A DNA stretch of 50,066 nt. It comes from Bacteroides propionicifaciens DSM 19291 = JCM 14649. GTDB lineage: Bacteria > Bacteroidota > Bacteroidia > Bacteroidales > Bacteroidaceae. Positions 1 through 7,364 of the stretch are shown here, in pieces; positions within the stretch are counted from its first letter, which is position 1, and each line of letters opens with the position of its first letter. The notes under the pieces were generated by a model. The model was not told where the DNA came from. It did no database searches and was given only the letters and a program-made list of their open reading frames with translations. The DNA lies in NCBI RefSeq assembly GCF_000375405.1, contig NZ_AQWS01000021.1, positions 1 to 50,066 on the forward strand, written 5' to 3'. A program made the translations under genes and the position numbers.

Positions 1-653
1 ATTACGGTCATCGACTCAATATCATTACTATTGAGAGTTGATAACAAACTGGTTCCCCCTTGAGAATAACCAAATCCACTCACATCGCCATTATACAAAG
101 GAACACCATCAATAACATAAAGTGGCTCGTTACTGGCATTAATAGAACCCATTCCACGAATACGCACCGACTCTACAGAACCTGGTTGTCCAGAGGTAGA
201 GGTAATTTGCACACCCGAGATCCCTCCGGCCAATTTATCTGCAACATTTAGAGCTGGCACATCCGCTAGTTTTTCAGTACTCATACTAGAAGCAGCACCA
301 GTAAAGGATGATTTTTTAAAAGTACCATAACCCGTTACGATTACCTCATCTAAAACCTCCGCATCAGATACTAGCGTAATCTTCATATTCGGTGTAATAG
401 TTACGGTCTGAGATTTCATACCAAGATAAGATACTTTTAATTTGGTGGCAGTTGCAGGAACATTAGTAATGTTAAAAAAGCCATCAAAATCTGTTATCGT
501 ACCAAGGGATGTACCCTCAACTGTAACTGCTGCCCCAATCACAGGCAACCCATCTTCCTCAGAAAGCACCACTCCTGACACTTTCTGATTCTGAGCTGAA
601 GCTACTCCTAAGGATAATAGCAAACAACCCAAAAACATCATTAATTTTTTCAT
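1..653 (-). CDS. SusC/RagA-family TonB-dependent receptor, N-terminal part (runs off window)
   Basis: Outer-membrane TonB-dependent receptor of the SusC type, which with a SusD lipoprotein imports oligosaccharides or other nutrients. I translated this by hand from ATG at 653 reading leftward; the frame is open to base 1 (217 codons). Seen: signal peptide (MKKLMMFLGCLLLSLG...ASAQ), a carboxypeptidase-like beta domain (VSGVVLSEEDGLPVIGAAV, residues about 26-90), the TonB box-like EVLDEVIVTGYG, and the start of the plug (VRIRGMGSINASNEPLYVID). The C-terminal barrel and any SusD partner lie outside the window, so the substrate cannot be inferred. No clear TAnnTTTG element was found upstream. Confidence 0.93.
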   Translation of the reverse strand, partial: MKKLMMFLGCLLLSLGVASAQNQKVSGVVLSEEDGLPVIGAAVTVEGTSLGTITDFDGFFNITNVPATATKLKVSYLGMKSQTVTITPNMKITLVSDAEVLDEVIVTGYGTFKKSSFTGAASSMSTEKLADVPALNVADKLAGGISGVQITSTSGQPGSVESVRIRGMGSINASNEPLYVIDGVPLYNGDVSGFGYSQGGTSLLSTLNSNDIESMTV

Positions 654-1027
654 ATCTACAAGTTTTTTTCAGCCAACTCGTGTTAACCTTTTGCAATATT
701 GACACAATTATCAAATCTCACAAGAAATCAAACAAAAAACTTTCTTAATGAGTCTATTTTACGAAAAATGTATACATATAGATATTAATACCACCCAAAA
801 CAACCAAAAGGTCAAAACAAATAATATTGAAAAAGAACCTTTTCGATAGATTAAATCACACTTTCAACTTAATTACAGTTAAAATACATCTTATAGATAC
901 ATTTATTAGTATATTCAACTAAATAGAATTTTAGTATATGTTATGATTTTACCTATAAAATCACTCGATAAACACAATACTTAAATAGCCGATTATAAGG
1001 GATAGAAACACTAATTAAACCACTAAA

Positions 1028-1064
1028 AAAAAATGTTACTAGAGACATCTCTAGCAACATTTTT
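1028..1064 (-). terminator. Second intrinsic terminator, possibly bidirectional
   Basis: Arms 1029-1045 and 1048-1064 are near-perfect complements with one G.U pair. On the minus strand the hairpin is followed by about nine T; on the plus strand a shorter T-run follows. It lies 50 bases beyond the first terminator and may be a back-up. Confidence 0.65.
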
Positions 1065-1102
1065 CAATTTGTTGATATAGTAAATTCTTATGCTACGTAG
1101 TA

Positions 1103-1136
1103 AAACAAAAAAGCTGTACAACATTAATTGTACAGC
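1103..1136 (-). terminator. Intrinsic terminator of the rsmI operon
   Basis: Perfect 9-bp stem GCTGTACAA / TTGTACAGC (1113-1121 with 1128-1136), 6-base loop, and a T-rich tail on the minus strand (1103-1112). It sits 30 bases past the stop of the lipoprotein gene that ends at 1166. Confidence 0.85.
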
Positions 1137-1165
1137 CTTCTCTATTCACAATTTATCAGTAACTC

Positions 1166-2035
1166 TTATTTAACTTGAATCACCAAGTATTTGCTTAGAC
1201 TCCAAAAATATTTAGCATTAGTAATACTTAGTACGTATTCTCCCTTGCTGTTTTTTTCTAGGGTATATGAACCATCAGGATGAGAAGTCAAAATCTTAGC
1301 TGATTTAGAGTATAACTCAATGGTTTTAGTAGTACGAATATCAATTTCGGTAAAATAGTCCTTATTAAAGTCTTCAGTCAAAACTTCAGTAGATTTAAAT
1401 AACCCACCACCAGCTAAGATTTTTTGATCTTTAAGCTCAGATTTAGTACCAAATACGAACCAAGCAGAATTAATGATTCTGTCTTGCTCTTCTACAGCCT
1501 CAGCTTTAGCATCGTTAGCCGCAGCAAGCGTTTCCACATCAGCAGCCAAATTACTAACAGCAGCATCAAGCTCTTGAATACGAATATTCTTAGAAGCAAG
1601 TTCTGCTTGCATCTCACCTATTCTGTTGGTCTTCTCAACCAACTCCGCCTTGAGCGATTCAAGTGTTTGAGCCAGGTTGGCTGATGCATTTTTGTTTCTC
1701 TTAAGCAGAGATTCAAGCTTTTCTATTTGAGATTTATTGTCCTCCATTGTTTTTGCAATGAATTCCATATCCTCTTTTATTTTCTGACGAGCAGTAGCTC
1801 CTTGTTCGATAATAGAACCACGTTGAAGATCTACACGGTTTTCCGCAATATTAATCTGACGGAATCCTTCTTGAATCTCATTAAACACTCCCCAAAACTC
1901 ATTAAGCTCACTATCTTTTTCAGATAAGGCCAATGCTAAAGAGTCTTTCTCAGCTTGAAGCTTTTTCTTCTGACCAAAGTCACAAGCCGATAGACCTATA
2001 ACGCATGCTAATAGTATAAACAAACTCTTTTTCAT
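1166..2035 (-). CDS. Coiled-coil outer-envelope lipoprotein (possible Cbp1-type adhesin family)
   Basis: Predicted lipoprotein of 289 residues. Seen: signal peptide with lipobox LSAC (Cys18), then a long heptad-rich stretch (about residues 25-185) with many Glu/Lys/Leu and repeated 'EKL', 'LAQTLESLKAEL' patterns typical of a coiled coil, then a compact C-terminal region beginning WFVFGTKSELKDQKIL. That C-terminal motif resembles a conserved Bacteroidetes family that databases often label Cbp1-type collagen-binding adhesin; I recall this from the family, and binding to collagen is not shown here. Third gene of a minus operon, 4 bases after rsmI, with a strong terminator after it. Role unknown. 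Confidence 0.75.
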   Translation of the reverse strand: MKKSLFILLACVIGLSACDFGQKKKLQAEKDSLALALSEKDSELNEFWGVFNEIQEGFRQINIAENRVDLQRGSIIEQGATARQKIKEDMEFIAKTMEDNKSQIEKLESLLKRNKNASANLAQTLESLKAELVEKTNRIGEMQAELASKNIRIQELDAAVSNLAADVETLAAANDAKAEAVEEQDRIINSAWFVFGTKSELKDQKILAGGGLFKSTEVLTEDFNKDYFTEIDIRTTKTIELYSKSAKILTSHPDGSYTLEKNSKGEYVLSITNAKYFWSLSKYLVIQVK

Positions 2036-2039
2036 ACAG

Positions 2040-2738
2040 TTATTCTTTAAATTTATCTTTTATTTTATTTTGATTTCCAGCTAATACTACTACAATTTCA
2101 CCACGAGGTTCGCTTGAAGTAAAATGTGCAACAACCTCAGTTAGTGTTCCACGAATTGTTTCATTAAACATTTTCGAAATCTCTCTCGAAACTGACACTT
2201 GTCTTTCCTCTCCTACATATTCAATAAATTGAGTCAAGGTTTTAACCAGTCGATGTGGGGACTCATAAAATATGATTGTCCGAGGTTCATCTGCCAACTC
2301 TTTAAACCGAGTTTGTCTTCCCTTTTTCGGAGGTAAAAAACCTTCAAAACAAAAACGATCATTGGGCAACCCCGAATTCACAATTGCAGGAATAAGAGCA
2401 GTTGCACCAGGCAAACACTCGACTTCTATATTATTACGAACACACTCTCTGACCACTAAAAAGCCAGGATCAGAAATTGCGGGTGTCCCTGCATCTGAAA
2501 TAAGGGCTACATCGGCCCCTGCCATTATCCTATTTATAACATTCTCCACCATTTTATGTTCATTGAACTTATGGTGAGACTGTAAAGCATTTTTTATTTC
2601 GTAGTGCTTCAAAAGCACGCCTGAAGTTCGCGTATCCTCAGCTAAAATAAGATCAACCTCTTTAAGCACACGTATAGCTCTAAAAGTCATATCTTCAAGG
2701 TTGCCCACAGGAGTTGGAACCACAAATAATTTACCCAT
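2040..2738 (-). CDS. rsmI: 16S rRNA (cytidine1402-2'-O)-methyltransferase RsmI
   Basis: SAM-dependent tetrapyrrole-methylase-fold enzyme that 2'-O-methylates C1402 in the decoding centre of 16S rRNA. Seen: N-terminal VPTPVGNLEDMTFRAI, the acidic LAEDTRTSGVLL block, ALISDAGTPAISDPGF (SAM/substrate loop), LPGATALIPAIVNSGLP and the FYESPHRL motif near residue 163, all diagnostic of RsmI. At 232 residues it has the usual Bacteroidetes length, without the extra C-terminal domain of some homologues. Middle gene of a tight minus operon (6-base gap upstream, 4-base gap downstream). Confidence 0.96.
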   Translation of the reverse strand: MGKLFVVPTPVGNLEDMTFRAIRVLKEVDLILAEDTRTSGVLLKHYEIKNALQSHHKFNEHKMVENVINRIMAGADVALISDAGTPAISDPGFLVVRECVRNNIEVECLPGATALIPAIVNSGLPNDRFCFEGFLPPKKGRQTRFKELADEPRTIIFYESPHRLVKTLTQFIEYVGEERQVSVSREISKMFNETIRGTLTEVVAHFTSSEPRGEIVVVLAGNQNKIKDKFKE

Positions 2739-2744
2739 TAATTT

Positions 2745-3368
2745 CTAATATTTAAAATAACGTTGCAAAAAATCGTCCATATCAAGGAAAGCTAAGTCAT
2801 CAGTCTTACAAGTCACTTGTGTCGCCAAGTGCCCCACAGCCTGTTCATAACTCCCTAAACATTCCATTTCAGTCACAACTTTTTTAAACCTGTTTGTATC
2901 TCCCCCGAAAAGCTCTCGGGAAAATCGAAATACATCATTTAAGCTCAATGCTCTAAACATTGTTCCTGGCTCAAATCCAGTGCTTGAAATTTCATTAACC
3001 TCTTCCTTAGCAGGTTCGAGATCCCCAGTTTCTGCAATTGACTTTACGTTTGGAATAAGTTCCTCCACTTTTTTAGTAGCGACAACTGGCTCTTGGATCT
3101 GAGAACTCAACACTGTTTCTATAATAGGAGCAGCAACAAGCACCTCTTGGGGCTGAGTTGGTGCTACCCTATCAACAGCACCAATTGGTTCTGCTGAATA
3201 TTTCTGATCGAAACCAGATTCGAGTTCTGACATTCTCGAAGTGAGGTTTTTCAAACTTCGACGAGTCACTTTATAAATATTTTGATCTTGGGGATTCTTG
3301 TCGAGGTATTCCAACAGACACTTCAACTCATAAAAATCCAATTCAATATCTGTAAGAAGTTTTTTCAT
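2745..3368 (-). CDS. Conserved Bacteroidales hypothetical protein
   Basis: Function unknown, 207 residues. Three parts are visible: an N-terminal helical segment (1-55, rich in Leu/Lys/Glu), a Pro/Val/Glu-rich linker (about 60-130) and a C-terminal block (about 133-207) with LSLNDVFRFSRELFGGD and a final FLQRYFKY. The C-terminal block is a pattern I associate with conserved Bacteroidetes hypotheticals; no catalytic motif is visible. No signal peptide, so probably cytoplasmic. First gene of the operon with rsmI; a TACATTTG -7 element lies 30 bases upstream on the minus strand. Confidence 0.8.
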   Translation of the reverse strand: MKKLLTDIELDFYELKCLLEYLDKNPQDQNIYKVTRRSLKNLTSRMSELESGFDQKYSAEPIGAVDRVAPTQPQEVLVAAPIIETVLSSQIQEPVVATKKVEELIPNVKSIAETGDLEPAKEEVNEISSTGFEPGTMFRALSLNDVFRFSRELFGGDTNRFKKVVTEMECLGSYEQAVGHLATQVTCKTDDLAFLDMDDFLQRYFKY

Positions 3369-3397
3369 TTCAATTAAGTAAACTTTATCAATTCAGA

Positions 3398-3405
3398 CAA
3401 ATGTA
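3398..3405 (-). promoter_or_regulatory. -7 element TACATTTG for the rsmI operon
   Basis: On the minus strand this reads TACATTTG, matching the Bacteroidetes TAnnTTTG consensus. No TTG was found at the usual distance upstream. Position (30 bases before the ATG at 3368) fits a promoter. Confidence 0.6.
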
Positions 3406-3447
3406 GAAATAAATAATTAAATTAGGGATTATAGTAAACAAAAGTAT

Positions 3448-3455
3448 TATTTTTG
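3448..3455 (+). promoter_or_regulatory. -7 element TATTTTTG for tdk
   Basis: TATTTTTG matches TAnnTTTG and lies 20 bases before the tdk start, implying a very short leader. The divergent operon promoter is about 45 bases to the left. No clear -33 TTG. Confidence 0.6.
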
Positions 3456-3475
3456 CCCCGTTCAAAAGCAAAATT

Positions 3476-4081
3476 ATGGCATTATTTTCTGAAGATCATA
3501 CGTTGGAAACTTTTCGTAGAGGTAGAGTTGAAGTAATCTGTGGGTCAATGTTCTCGGGGAAAACTGAGGAATTGATAAGAAGACTCAAAAGGGCAAACTT
3601 TGCAAAGCAAAAAGTTGAGATATTCAAACCATCTATGGACGTTCGCTACTCTGATAATGAAGTGGTTTCCCACGATAAAAGCATGATTAACTCTACCCCT
3701 GTCGATTCTTCTTCAAGCATACTATTATTAGCTTCTGATGTTGATGTAGTGGGCATTGATGAGGCGCAGTTCTTTGATAAAGGTCTTGTTGAGGTATGCA
3801 ATGAACTTGCTAATGGTGGCATCAGAGTAATTGTTGCTGGGCTTGATATGGACTATCAAGGTAAACCATTTGGTCCTATACCTCATTTATGCGCCATAGC
3901 TGATGAGGTTTCAAAAGTTCATGCTATTTGTGTTAAATGTGGACAACTAGCACTTTTCTCACACCGTACCGTTCTTTGCGACAAGCAGGTATTGCTTGGC
4001 GAAACAGAGCGTTACGAACCACTCTGCCGAAAATGCTTTTTAAAAGCATTAGATAAACAATCTCAACTTAAAGAAACATAA
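3476..4081 (+). CDS. tdk: Thymidine kinase
   Basis: Type II thymidine kinase, phosphorylating thymidine to dTMP in pyrimidine salvage. Seen: Walker [16 protein letters not shown] (about residues 23-37), the Walker B/DEAQ motif GIDEAQFFD near residue 93, the lasso-loop region, and a C-terminal zinc site built from CVKC and CRKC. Length 201 residues is normal for the family. The ATG at 3476 is kept because the -7 element ends 20 bases upstream and the next sensible Met is within the P-loop. Followed by the permease gene after 90 bases. Confidence 0.96.
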   Translation: MALFSEDHTLETFRRGRVEVICGSMFSGKTEELIRRLKRANFAKQKVEIFKPSMDVRYSDNEVVSHDKSMINSTPVDSSSSILLLASDVDVVGIDEAQFFDKGLVEVCNELANGGIRVIVAGLDMDYQGKPFGPIPHLCAIADEVSKVHAICVKCGQLALFSHRTVLCDKQVLLGETERYEPLCRKCFLKALDKQSQLKET

Positions 4082-4171
4082 TGTTCTTAAACCTTGTTAT
4101 CTTTATCTAGCATCTAAAATGAGAACGATTTTCCATTCCGATAATCTATAATATTATTTTTAAAGACAACC

Positions 4172-5302
4172 ATGTTAGAAGAACGCAAGAAGATAACATT
4201 CGATCAATTCATACGAACGACGATTGTCATATTGGGTATAGTAGCAGCATTAATGCTTATTAACAGACTCACAAGTGTTTTACTGCCTTTCTTTGTTGCT
4301 TGGGTCATAGCTTACATGATCTACCCAATAGTTAAGTTTTTTCAGCATAAAGTACGACTTAAAAGCCGTCCTCTAGCCATCTTTGTAACGCTGCTCAGCA
4401 TTAGCATAATAGGTGCTGCTCTTTCCTATTTTCTCATACCTCCACTAATCATCGAAATGGGCAGAGTAAAAGACTTATTGATGGACTACTTACAATCGGG
4501 AGGAGATCAAGGCACACATATCCCCCAAAACCTCTCAGCATTTATCAAAGAATATGTTGACTTAAAATCAATATCGGAAGTTTTTGAACACGACAAACTT
4601 CTAGATATGCTACAACAAGCCTTACCCAAGGTTTGGACCATTCTTTCTGAGTCGGTGAGCTTCTTGATTAATATATTCACATTCTTCCTTATTCTGCTCT
4701 ATATTGTGTTTATCTTGCTCGACTATGAATCAATAGCTGAGGGATGGATTGGATACCTACCTGAGAAATACAGAACGTTTTCTCAAAGCTTAGTAAACGA
4801 GGTTCAAGACGGAATGAATCGATATTTTAGAGGTCAAGCACTTGTTGCACTCTGTGTAGGAATTCTTATGAGCATCGGCTTCCTTATTATTGATTTCCCA
4901 CTAGCCATTGGTCTGGGATTGCTTATTGGGGCGCTAAACATGGTCCCCTACCTTCAGATACTGGGTTTTGTACCAACTATTTTACTCGCTATTCTTAAAG
5001 CGAGTGACACAGGGAGCAATTTTTGGGTTATCATCGGATCGGCTTTGGCCGTATTTGCAATAGTGCAAATTATCCAAGATGGCTTTATCGTTCCACGCAT
5101 CATGGGTAAGATTACAGGCTTGAACCCTGCAATTATACTTCTCTCACTGTCCATTTGGGGTTCGCTAATGGGCCTCATCGGTTTAATAATTGCTCTACCA
5201 CTTACAACACTCCTTTTATCCTACTACCAGCGGTTCATTATCAATCGAGAAAATATATTTCAGCAAAACAAAATACCCGATAACACTGACACTCAGAAGT
5301 AA
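4172..5302 (+). CDS. AI-2E/PerM-family membrane transporter
   Basis: Polytopic inner-membrane protein of the AI-2E exporter / PerM superfamily, 376 residues. Seen: an N-terminal pair of membrane spans (about 18-40 and 62-88), a soluble periplasmic-like segment (about 90-150), then further spans ending in LIGLIIALPLTTLLLSYY. The conserved block GALNMVPYLQILGFVPTILLA followed by GFIVPRIMG and GLNPAIILLSLSIWGSLMG is diagnostic for the family. The substrate is not predictable from sequence: members have been linked to AI-2, sodium or other efflux. It is the last gene before tRNA-Lys. Confidence 0.9.
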   Translation: MLEERKKITFDQFIRTTIVILGIVAALMLINRLTSVLLPFFVAWVIAYMIYPIVKFFQHKVRLKSRPLAIFVTLLSISIIGAALSYFLIPPLIIEMGRVKDLLMDYLQSGGDQGTHIPQNLSAFIKEYVDLKSISEVFEHDKLLDMLQQALPKVWTILSESVSFLINIFTFFLILLYIVFILLDYESIAEGWIGYLPEKYRTFSQSLVNEVQDGMNRYFRGQALVALCVGILMSIGFLIIDFPLAIGLGLLIGALNMVPYLQILGFVPTILLAILKASDTGSNFWVIIGSALAVFAIVQIIQDGFIVPRIMGKITGLNPAIILLSLSIWGSLMGLIGLIIALPLTTLLLSYYQRFIINRENIFQQNKIPDNTDTQK

Positions 5303-5347
5303 AACATTATTTAACTTATAAATAGAGAATCTTTTTAAACATATAAG

Positions 5348-5378
5348 TTGGTTCTTAATAATATATCGCATACATTTG
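5348..5378 (+). promoter_or_regulatory. Promoter of tRNA-Lys
   Basis: TTG at 5348-5350, a 20-base spacer, then TACATTTG at 5371-5378: a full Bacteroidetes sigma-ABfr-type promoter ending 27 bases before the mature tRNA. Confidence 0.8.
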
Positions 5379-5404
5379 CACTCGCTTAACAGCAACAAAG
5401 GTTT

Positions 5405-5477
5405 GATTCGTTAGCTCAGTAGGTAGAGCACAACACTTTTAATGTTGGGGTCCTGGGTTCGAGCCCCAGACGGATCA
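5405..5477 (+). tRNA. tRNA-Lys (anticodon TTT)
   Basis: Folds as a complete 73-base cloverleaf: acceptor GATTCGT/ACGGATC with discriminator A5477, D arm AGCTCAGTAGGTAGAGC, anticodon stem CAACA/TGTTG around CTTTTAA (anticodon TTT), and T arm CTGGG TTCGAGC CCCAG. CCA is not encoded. The last 12 bases plus one flanking base recur at 8394-8406, suggesting this tRNA served as an integration site. Confidence 0.97.
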
Positions 5478-5478
5478 C
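5466..5478 (+). repeat. Candidate attachment site, left copy (tRNA-Lys 3' end)
   Basis: CCAGACGGATCAC, the 3' end of tRNA-Lys plus one base. A copy with a single mismatch lies at 8394-8406 in the same orientation, 2.9 kb away, as expected for the two ends of a tRNA-integrated element. Confidence 0.5.
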
Positions 5479-5482
5479 TTAG

Positions 5483-5510
5483 AAAAAGGAGTTCAAATGA
5501 ACTCCTTTTT
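5483..5510 (+). terminator. Intrinsic terminator after tRNA-Lys
   Basis: Perfect 13-bp stem AAAAAGGAGTTCA / TGAACTCCTTTTT with a 2-base centre, ending in a T-run, 6 bases past the tRNA. Confidence 0.88.
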
Positions 5511-5553
5511 TATTCTACATCAAACGGCTTCTAATAATCAATTAGTTAAGTTG

Positions 5554-5723
5554 GGATCATACCGAAATTCTGAGGGATTGAAGATTTAAGCATAAATTTT
5601 AGATAATCTGAATAAGAAGAAAGAAATATCTCTCACTCCTCTGAGTTGCGCTCTAAATTGTTTGATTTTAGCATTAAAAGATTCGCTGGCCGCATTGGTT
5701 GCACGATTTCTAAAGAAAGCAAC
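5554..5723 (-). pseudogene. ISL3-type (ISAon1-like) transposase C-terminal remnant with its terminal inverted repeat
   Basis: The minus strand from about 5723 to the stop at 5588-5586 translates as FFRNRATNAASESFNAKIKQ, then FRAQLRGVRDISFFLFRLSK and IYA, the typical C-terminus of ISL3/ISAon1 DDE transposases. Immediately beyond the stop, 5554-5578 matches 19 of 25 positions of the IS end at 49795 (shared core TCATACCGAAA). Reading further upstream (beyond 5723) the frame hits a stop and homology is lost, so more than 80 percent of the gene is missing. No opposite inverted repeat was seen. A dead insertion sequence inside the tRNA-Lys element. Confidence 0.8.
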
Positions 5724-5763
5724 GAGAAGTGGCCATCACCAATCAGCAAGCTTTATTCAGTAG

Positions 5764-5826
5764 AGGACAAAAAAGAAAGGTAGGGAAAAGAGATGATCTT
5801 GATAAATCTTCTTTTCCCTACCTTTT
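5764..5826 (-). terminator. Intrinsic terminator of the HTH gene
   Basis: 15-bp perfect stem (5776-5790 with 5811-5825) around a 20-base loop that can itself pair partly; a T-rich tail follows on the minus strand (5764-5775). Lies 80 bases past the stop of the HTH gene. Confidence 0.75.
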
Positions 5827-5906
5827 ACTAGGATGTAGCTTGGTTTGATATATTGAGAAGCTTATGCCTGCAATAGGTACTTCTAATATTCCGCTTGGCT
5901 ACTTGT

Positions 5907-6146
5907 TTAACGTTCCTGTTTAGTCGTTCGATTCAGCAACATTGCATCTACTTCCATTTTACTAAAATAAAGATGCTTTGCATTCCGATAAAAAGGCAGT
6001 TGTTTGCGTTGGCAACGTTTTCTTACAGCAGCAACAGAAAGACCAAGATACTTCGCTACCTGTTCTACGTTCATTACAATGTCGGCATGTTGTGAGATTC
6101 TATGTGCAACCTCATCTACGAGTTTGATATATGTTTCTTTTTTCAT
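5907..6146 (-). CDS. Small helix-turn-helix (excisionase-like) DNA-binding protein
   Basis: Predicted DNA-binding protein of 79 residues when started at the internal ATG at 6146 (MKKETYIKLVDEVAHRIS...). Seen: a winged-helix/MerR-like HTH, VNMEQ-type VEQVAKYLGLSVAAVRKRCQ, followed by LPFYRNAKHLYFSKMEVDAML, the pattern of excisionase-family HTH proteins common on Bacteroidetes mobile elements. The longer reading from 6227 is unlikely because a TACATTTG promoter element at 6207-6214 would start transcription near 6200. A palindrome at 6173-6199 covers that start site, suggesting autoregulation (inference). Isolated gene with its own terminator. Confidence 0.75.
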   Translation of the reverse strand: MKKETYIKLVDEVAHRISQHADIVMNVEQVAKYLGLSVAAVRKRCQRKQLPFYRNAKHLYFSKMEVDAMLLNRTTKQER

Positions 6147-6172
6147 GTGGTATGTTTGCGTTATTACTACTG

Positions 6173-6199
6173 CTCTCGTGGTGGCGCCAACCATGAGAG
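6173..6199. promoter_or_regulatory. Imperfect palindrome, candidate operator of the HTH gene
   Basis: Centred on GGCGCC (6183-6188), with arms CTCTCGTGGT and AACCATGAGAG. It sits just downstream of the -7 element of the HTH gene, over the expected transcription start. Operator role is inferred from position. Confidence 0.45.
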
Positions 6200-6206
6200 T
6201 ACGACG

Positions 6207-6214
6207 CAAATGTA
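6207..6214 (-). promoter_or_regulatory. -7 element TACATTTG of the HTH gene
   Basis: Minus strand reads TACATTTG, identical to the tRNA-Lys -7 box. No -33 TTG at the usual distance. It places the transcript start near 6200 and so supports the start codon at 6146. Confidence 0.55.
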
Positions 6215-6429
6215 CAGGAGGATACAAGAATGGAAATAATAAAGCAATTATTAGGGCTTAATATTTAACGGTATTTTAGAAGAAAGAAGGATTCATACTG
6301 AGAAATCATACTCGGGGAGGAATTGTTAAGTTTGTTCTTGATTTAAGAAAACAAGCAAGTTTGAAAAATTTCCAACAAAAGTTAGTAACTTGCAATTTTA
6401 AAAGGTAAGTTGAATTTTAATACAATACT

Positions 6430-6942
6430 ATGATGACCGAAGATTTAAAAGTAAGGTTCTTAAGACTAGCTATAATAGAGCAAAAAAAATACGATGAGAT
6501 AGGCGAAATTCTAAAGATTACTAAGAAAGATATCTCAAGATACTGGGAAGACTTGAAAGAAGAAAGAGAGCATCTCTCTAACATCAGAAAAATTTGGAAA
6601 GTCAAATACAATAATCCTGAAACAACAGAAACCTTTTGGGACTTTAAAAAGTGGTATGACTCAGTGGAAAGAAAGTGCTACTACTGTGGTATTACAGAAA
6701 CTGAGATAGAGCAGTTATGGAAAAAAGAACAAACAAAAAACAAAGCATTAACTGAACGAAATCGTGGAAAGAAATTAGAGATAGAAAGATTATCACCTAA
6801 GGAACCTTATCATAAAATAGACAACCTTGTTTTGTCATGCTATTGGTGTAATAATGCAAAAACAGATACTTTTACAGCAGAAGAATTCAAGGAGATCGGA
6901 GAAACAATTGGAAAAATCTGGAAAAAGAGATTAACAGAATAG
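6430..6942 (+). CDS. HNH-type zinc-finger nuclease-like protein with N-terminal HTH-like region
   Basis: 170 residues, probably cytoplasmic. Seen: N-terminal helix-turn-helix-like segment (about 18-45, YDEIGEILKITKKDISRYWE), a basic central region, then an HNH-like zinc module: CYYC (Cys83, Cys86), LEIERLSP (116-123), DNLVLSCYWCNNAKTDTFT (Cys137, Cys140, Asn141-142, Lys144) and a final EEF helix. The usual first His of the HNH motif is replaced (LEIER), as in several phage and element-borne relatives, so cleavage activity is not certain. AT-rich and Lys/Glu-rich compared with core genes nearby. Located in the tRNA-Lys element, 25 bases before a lipoprotein gene; a role in defence or element biology is possible but unproven. 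Confidence 0.7.
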   Translation: MMTEDLKVRFLRLAIIEQKKYDEIGEILKITKKDISRYWEDLKEEREHLSNIRKIWKVKYNNPETTETFWDFKKWYDSVERKCYYCGITETEIEQLWKKEQTKNKALTERNRGKKLEIERLSPKEPYHKIDNLVLSCYWCNNAKTDTFTAEEFKEIGETIGKIWKKRLTE

Positions 6943-6967
6943 TCACTAAAATAAATAGTTTCATTGT

Positions 6968-7315
6968 ATGAAGCAATTACTAAAAGCAAACCTAATAACA
7001 ATAATCGTTATTTCGCTATTCTCATGTAGCCCAAAGCCCAAAATTGAAGGGAGTTTTATTAAAGTTAAAGAGAATGAACGAGGAACTAATTGGAATGTCT
7101 TTAATAAGGGATTAGTGAAGGAGTTAGATTTTGGTGAGAAAATCTGCCGTTTTTCTTATTTTGGTATTACAATGAGTGGGGAGTACACTATTGACAATAA
7201 TTATATTTATGTAAATGTAGGTGGTGAATTAGGCACATTATCCATGGAAATAATAGATAACCAAACATTAGAAGGAGAAGGGTGGGCTTCTGGAACTTTT
7301 AAGAAGAAGAAGTAG
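6968..7315 (+). CDS. Small lipoprotein of unknown function
   Basis: 115 residues with a signal peptide and lipobox LFSC (Cys20), followed by CSPKPKIEGSF and a beta-rich body with several Gly/Tyr/Thr strands ending in Lys repeats. The body (GSF..V....W..F...., SGEYTIDNNYIYVNVGG) looks like a small lipocalin-like or copper-resistance-like barrel found in many Bacteroidetes hypotheticals, but I do not recognise a named family. Sits between the HNH gene and the deiminase with short gaps (25 and 49 bases), so these three may be cotranscribed. Confidence 0.65.
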   Translation: MKQLLKANLITIIVISLFSCSPKPKIEGSFIKVKENERGTNWNVFNKGLVKELDFGEKICRFSYFGITMSGEYTIDNNYIYVNVGGELGTLSMEIIDNQTLEGEGWASGTFKKKK

Positions 7316-7364
7316 TGCTCACACTATAATCGATTAGCTTTCTACAAATAACTAAACTAGTTAT

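Larger units (their letters stand above)
654..1165. other. Intergenic region of about 510 bases with two terminator hairpins
   Basis: No gene was recognised here. The right part carries two hairpins, at 1028-1064 and 1113-1136, both followed by T-runs on the minus strand. The left part (654-1020) is AT-rich and should hold the promoter of the SusC-like gene, but I could not point to a good TAnnTTTG match on the minus strand. Confidence 0.6.

Noticed and set aside
1028-1136. Paired hairpins as a riboswitch or repeat element
   Set aside because: Both have a T-tail on the minus strand and lie directly after an operon; ordinary tandem terminators explain them.
6430-6942. HNH-type protein as part of a recognised restriction or anti-phage system
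   Set aside because: No methylase, sensor, helicase or known defence partner is present within the window, so a named system cannot be claimed.
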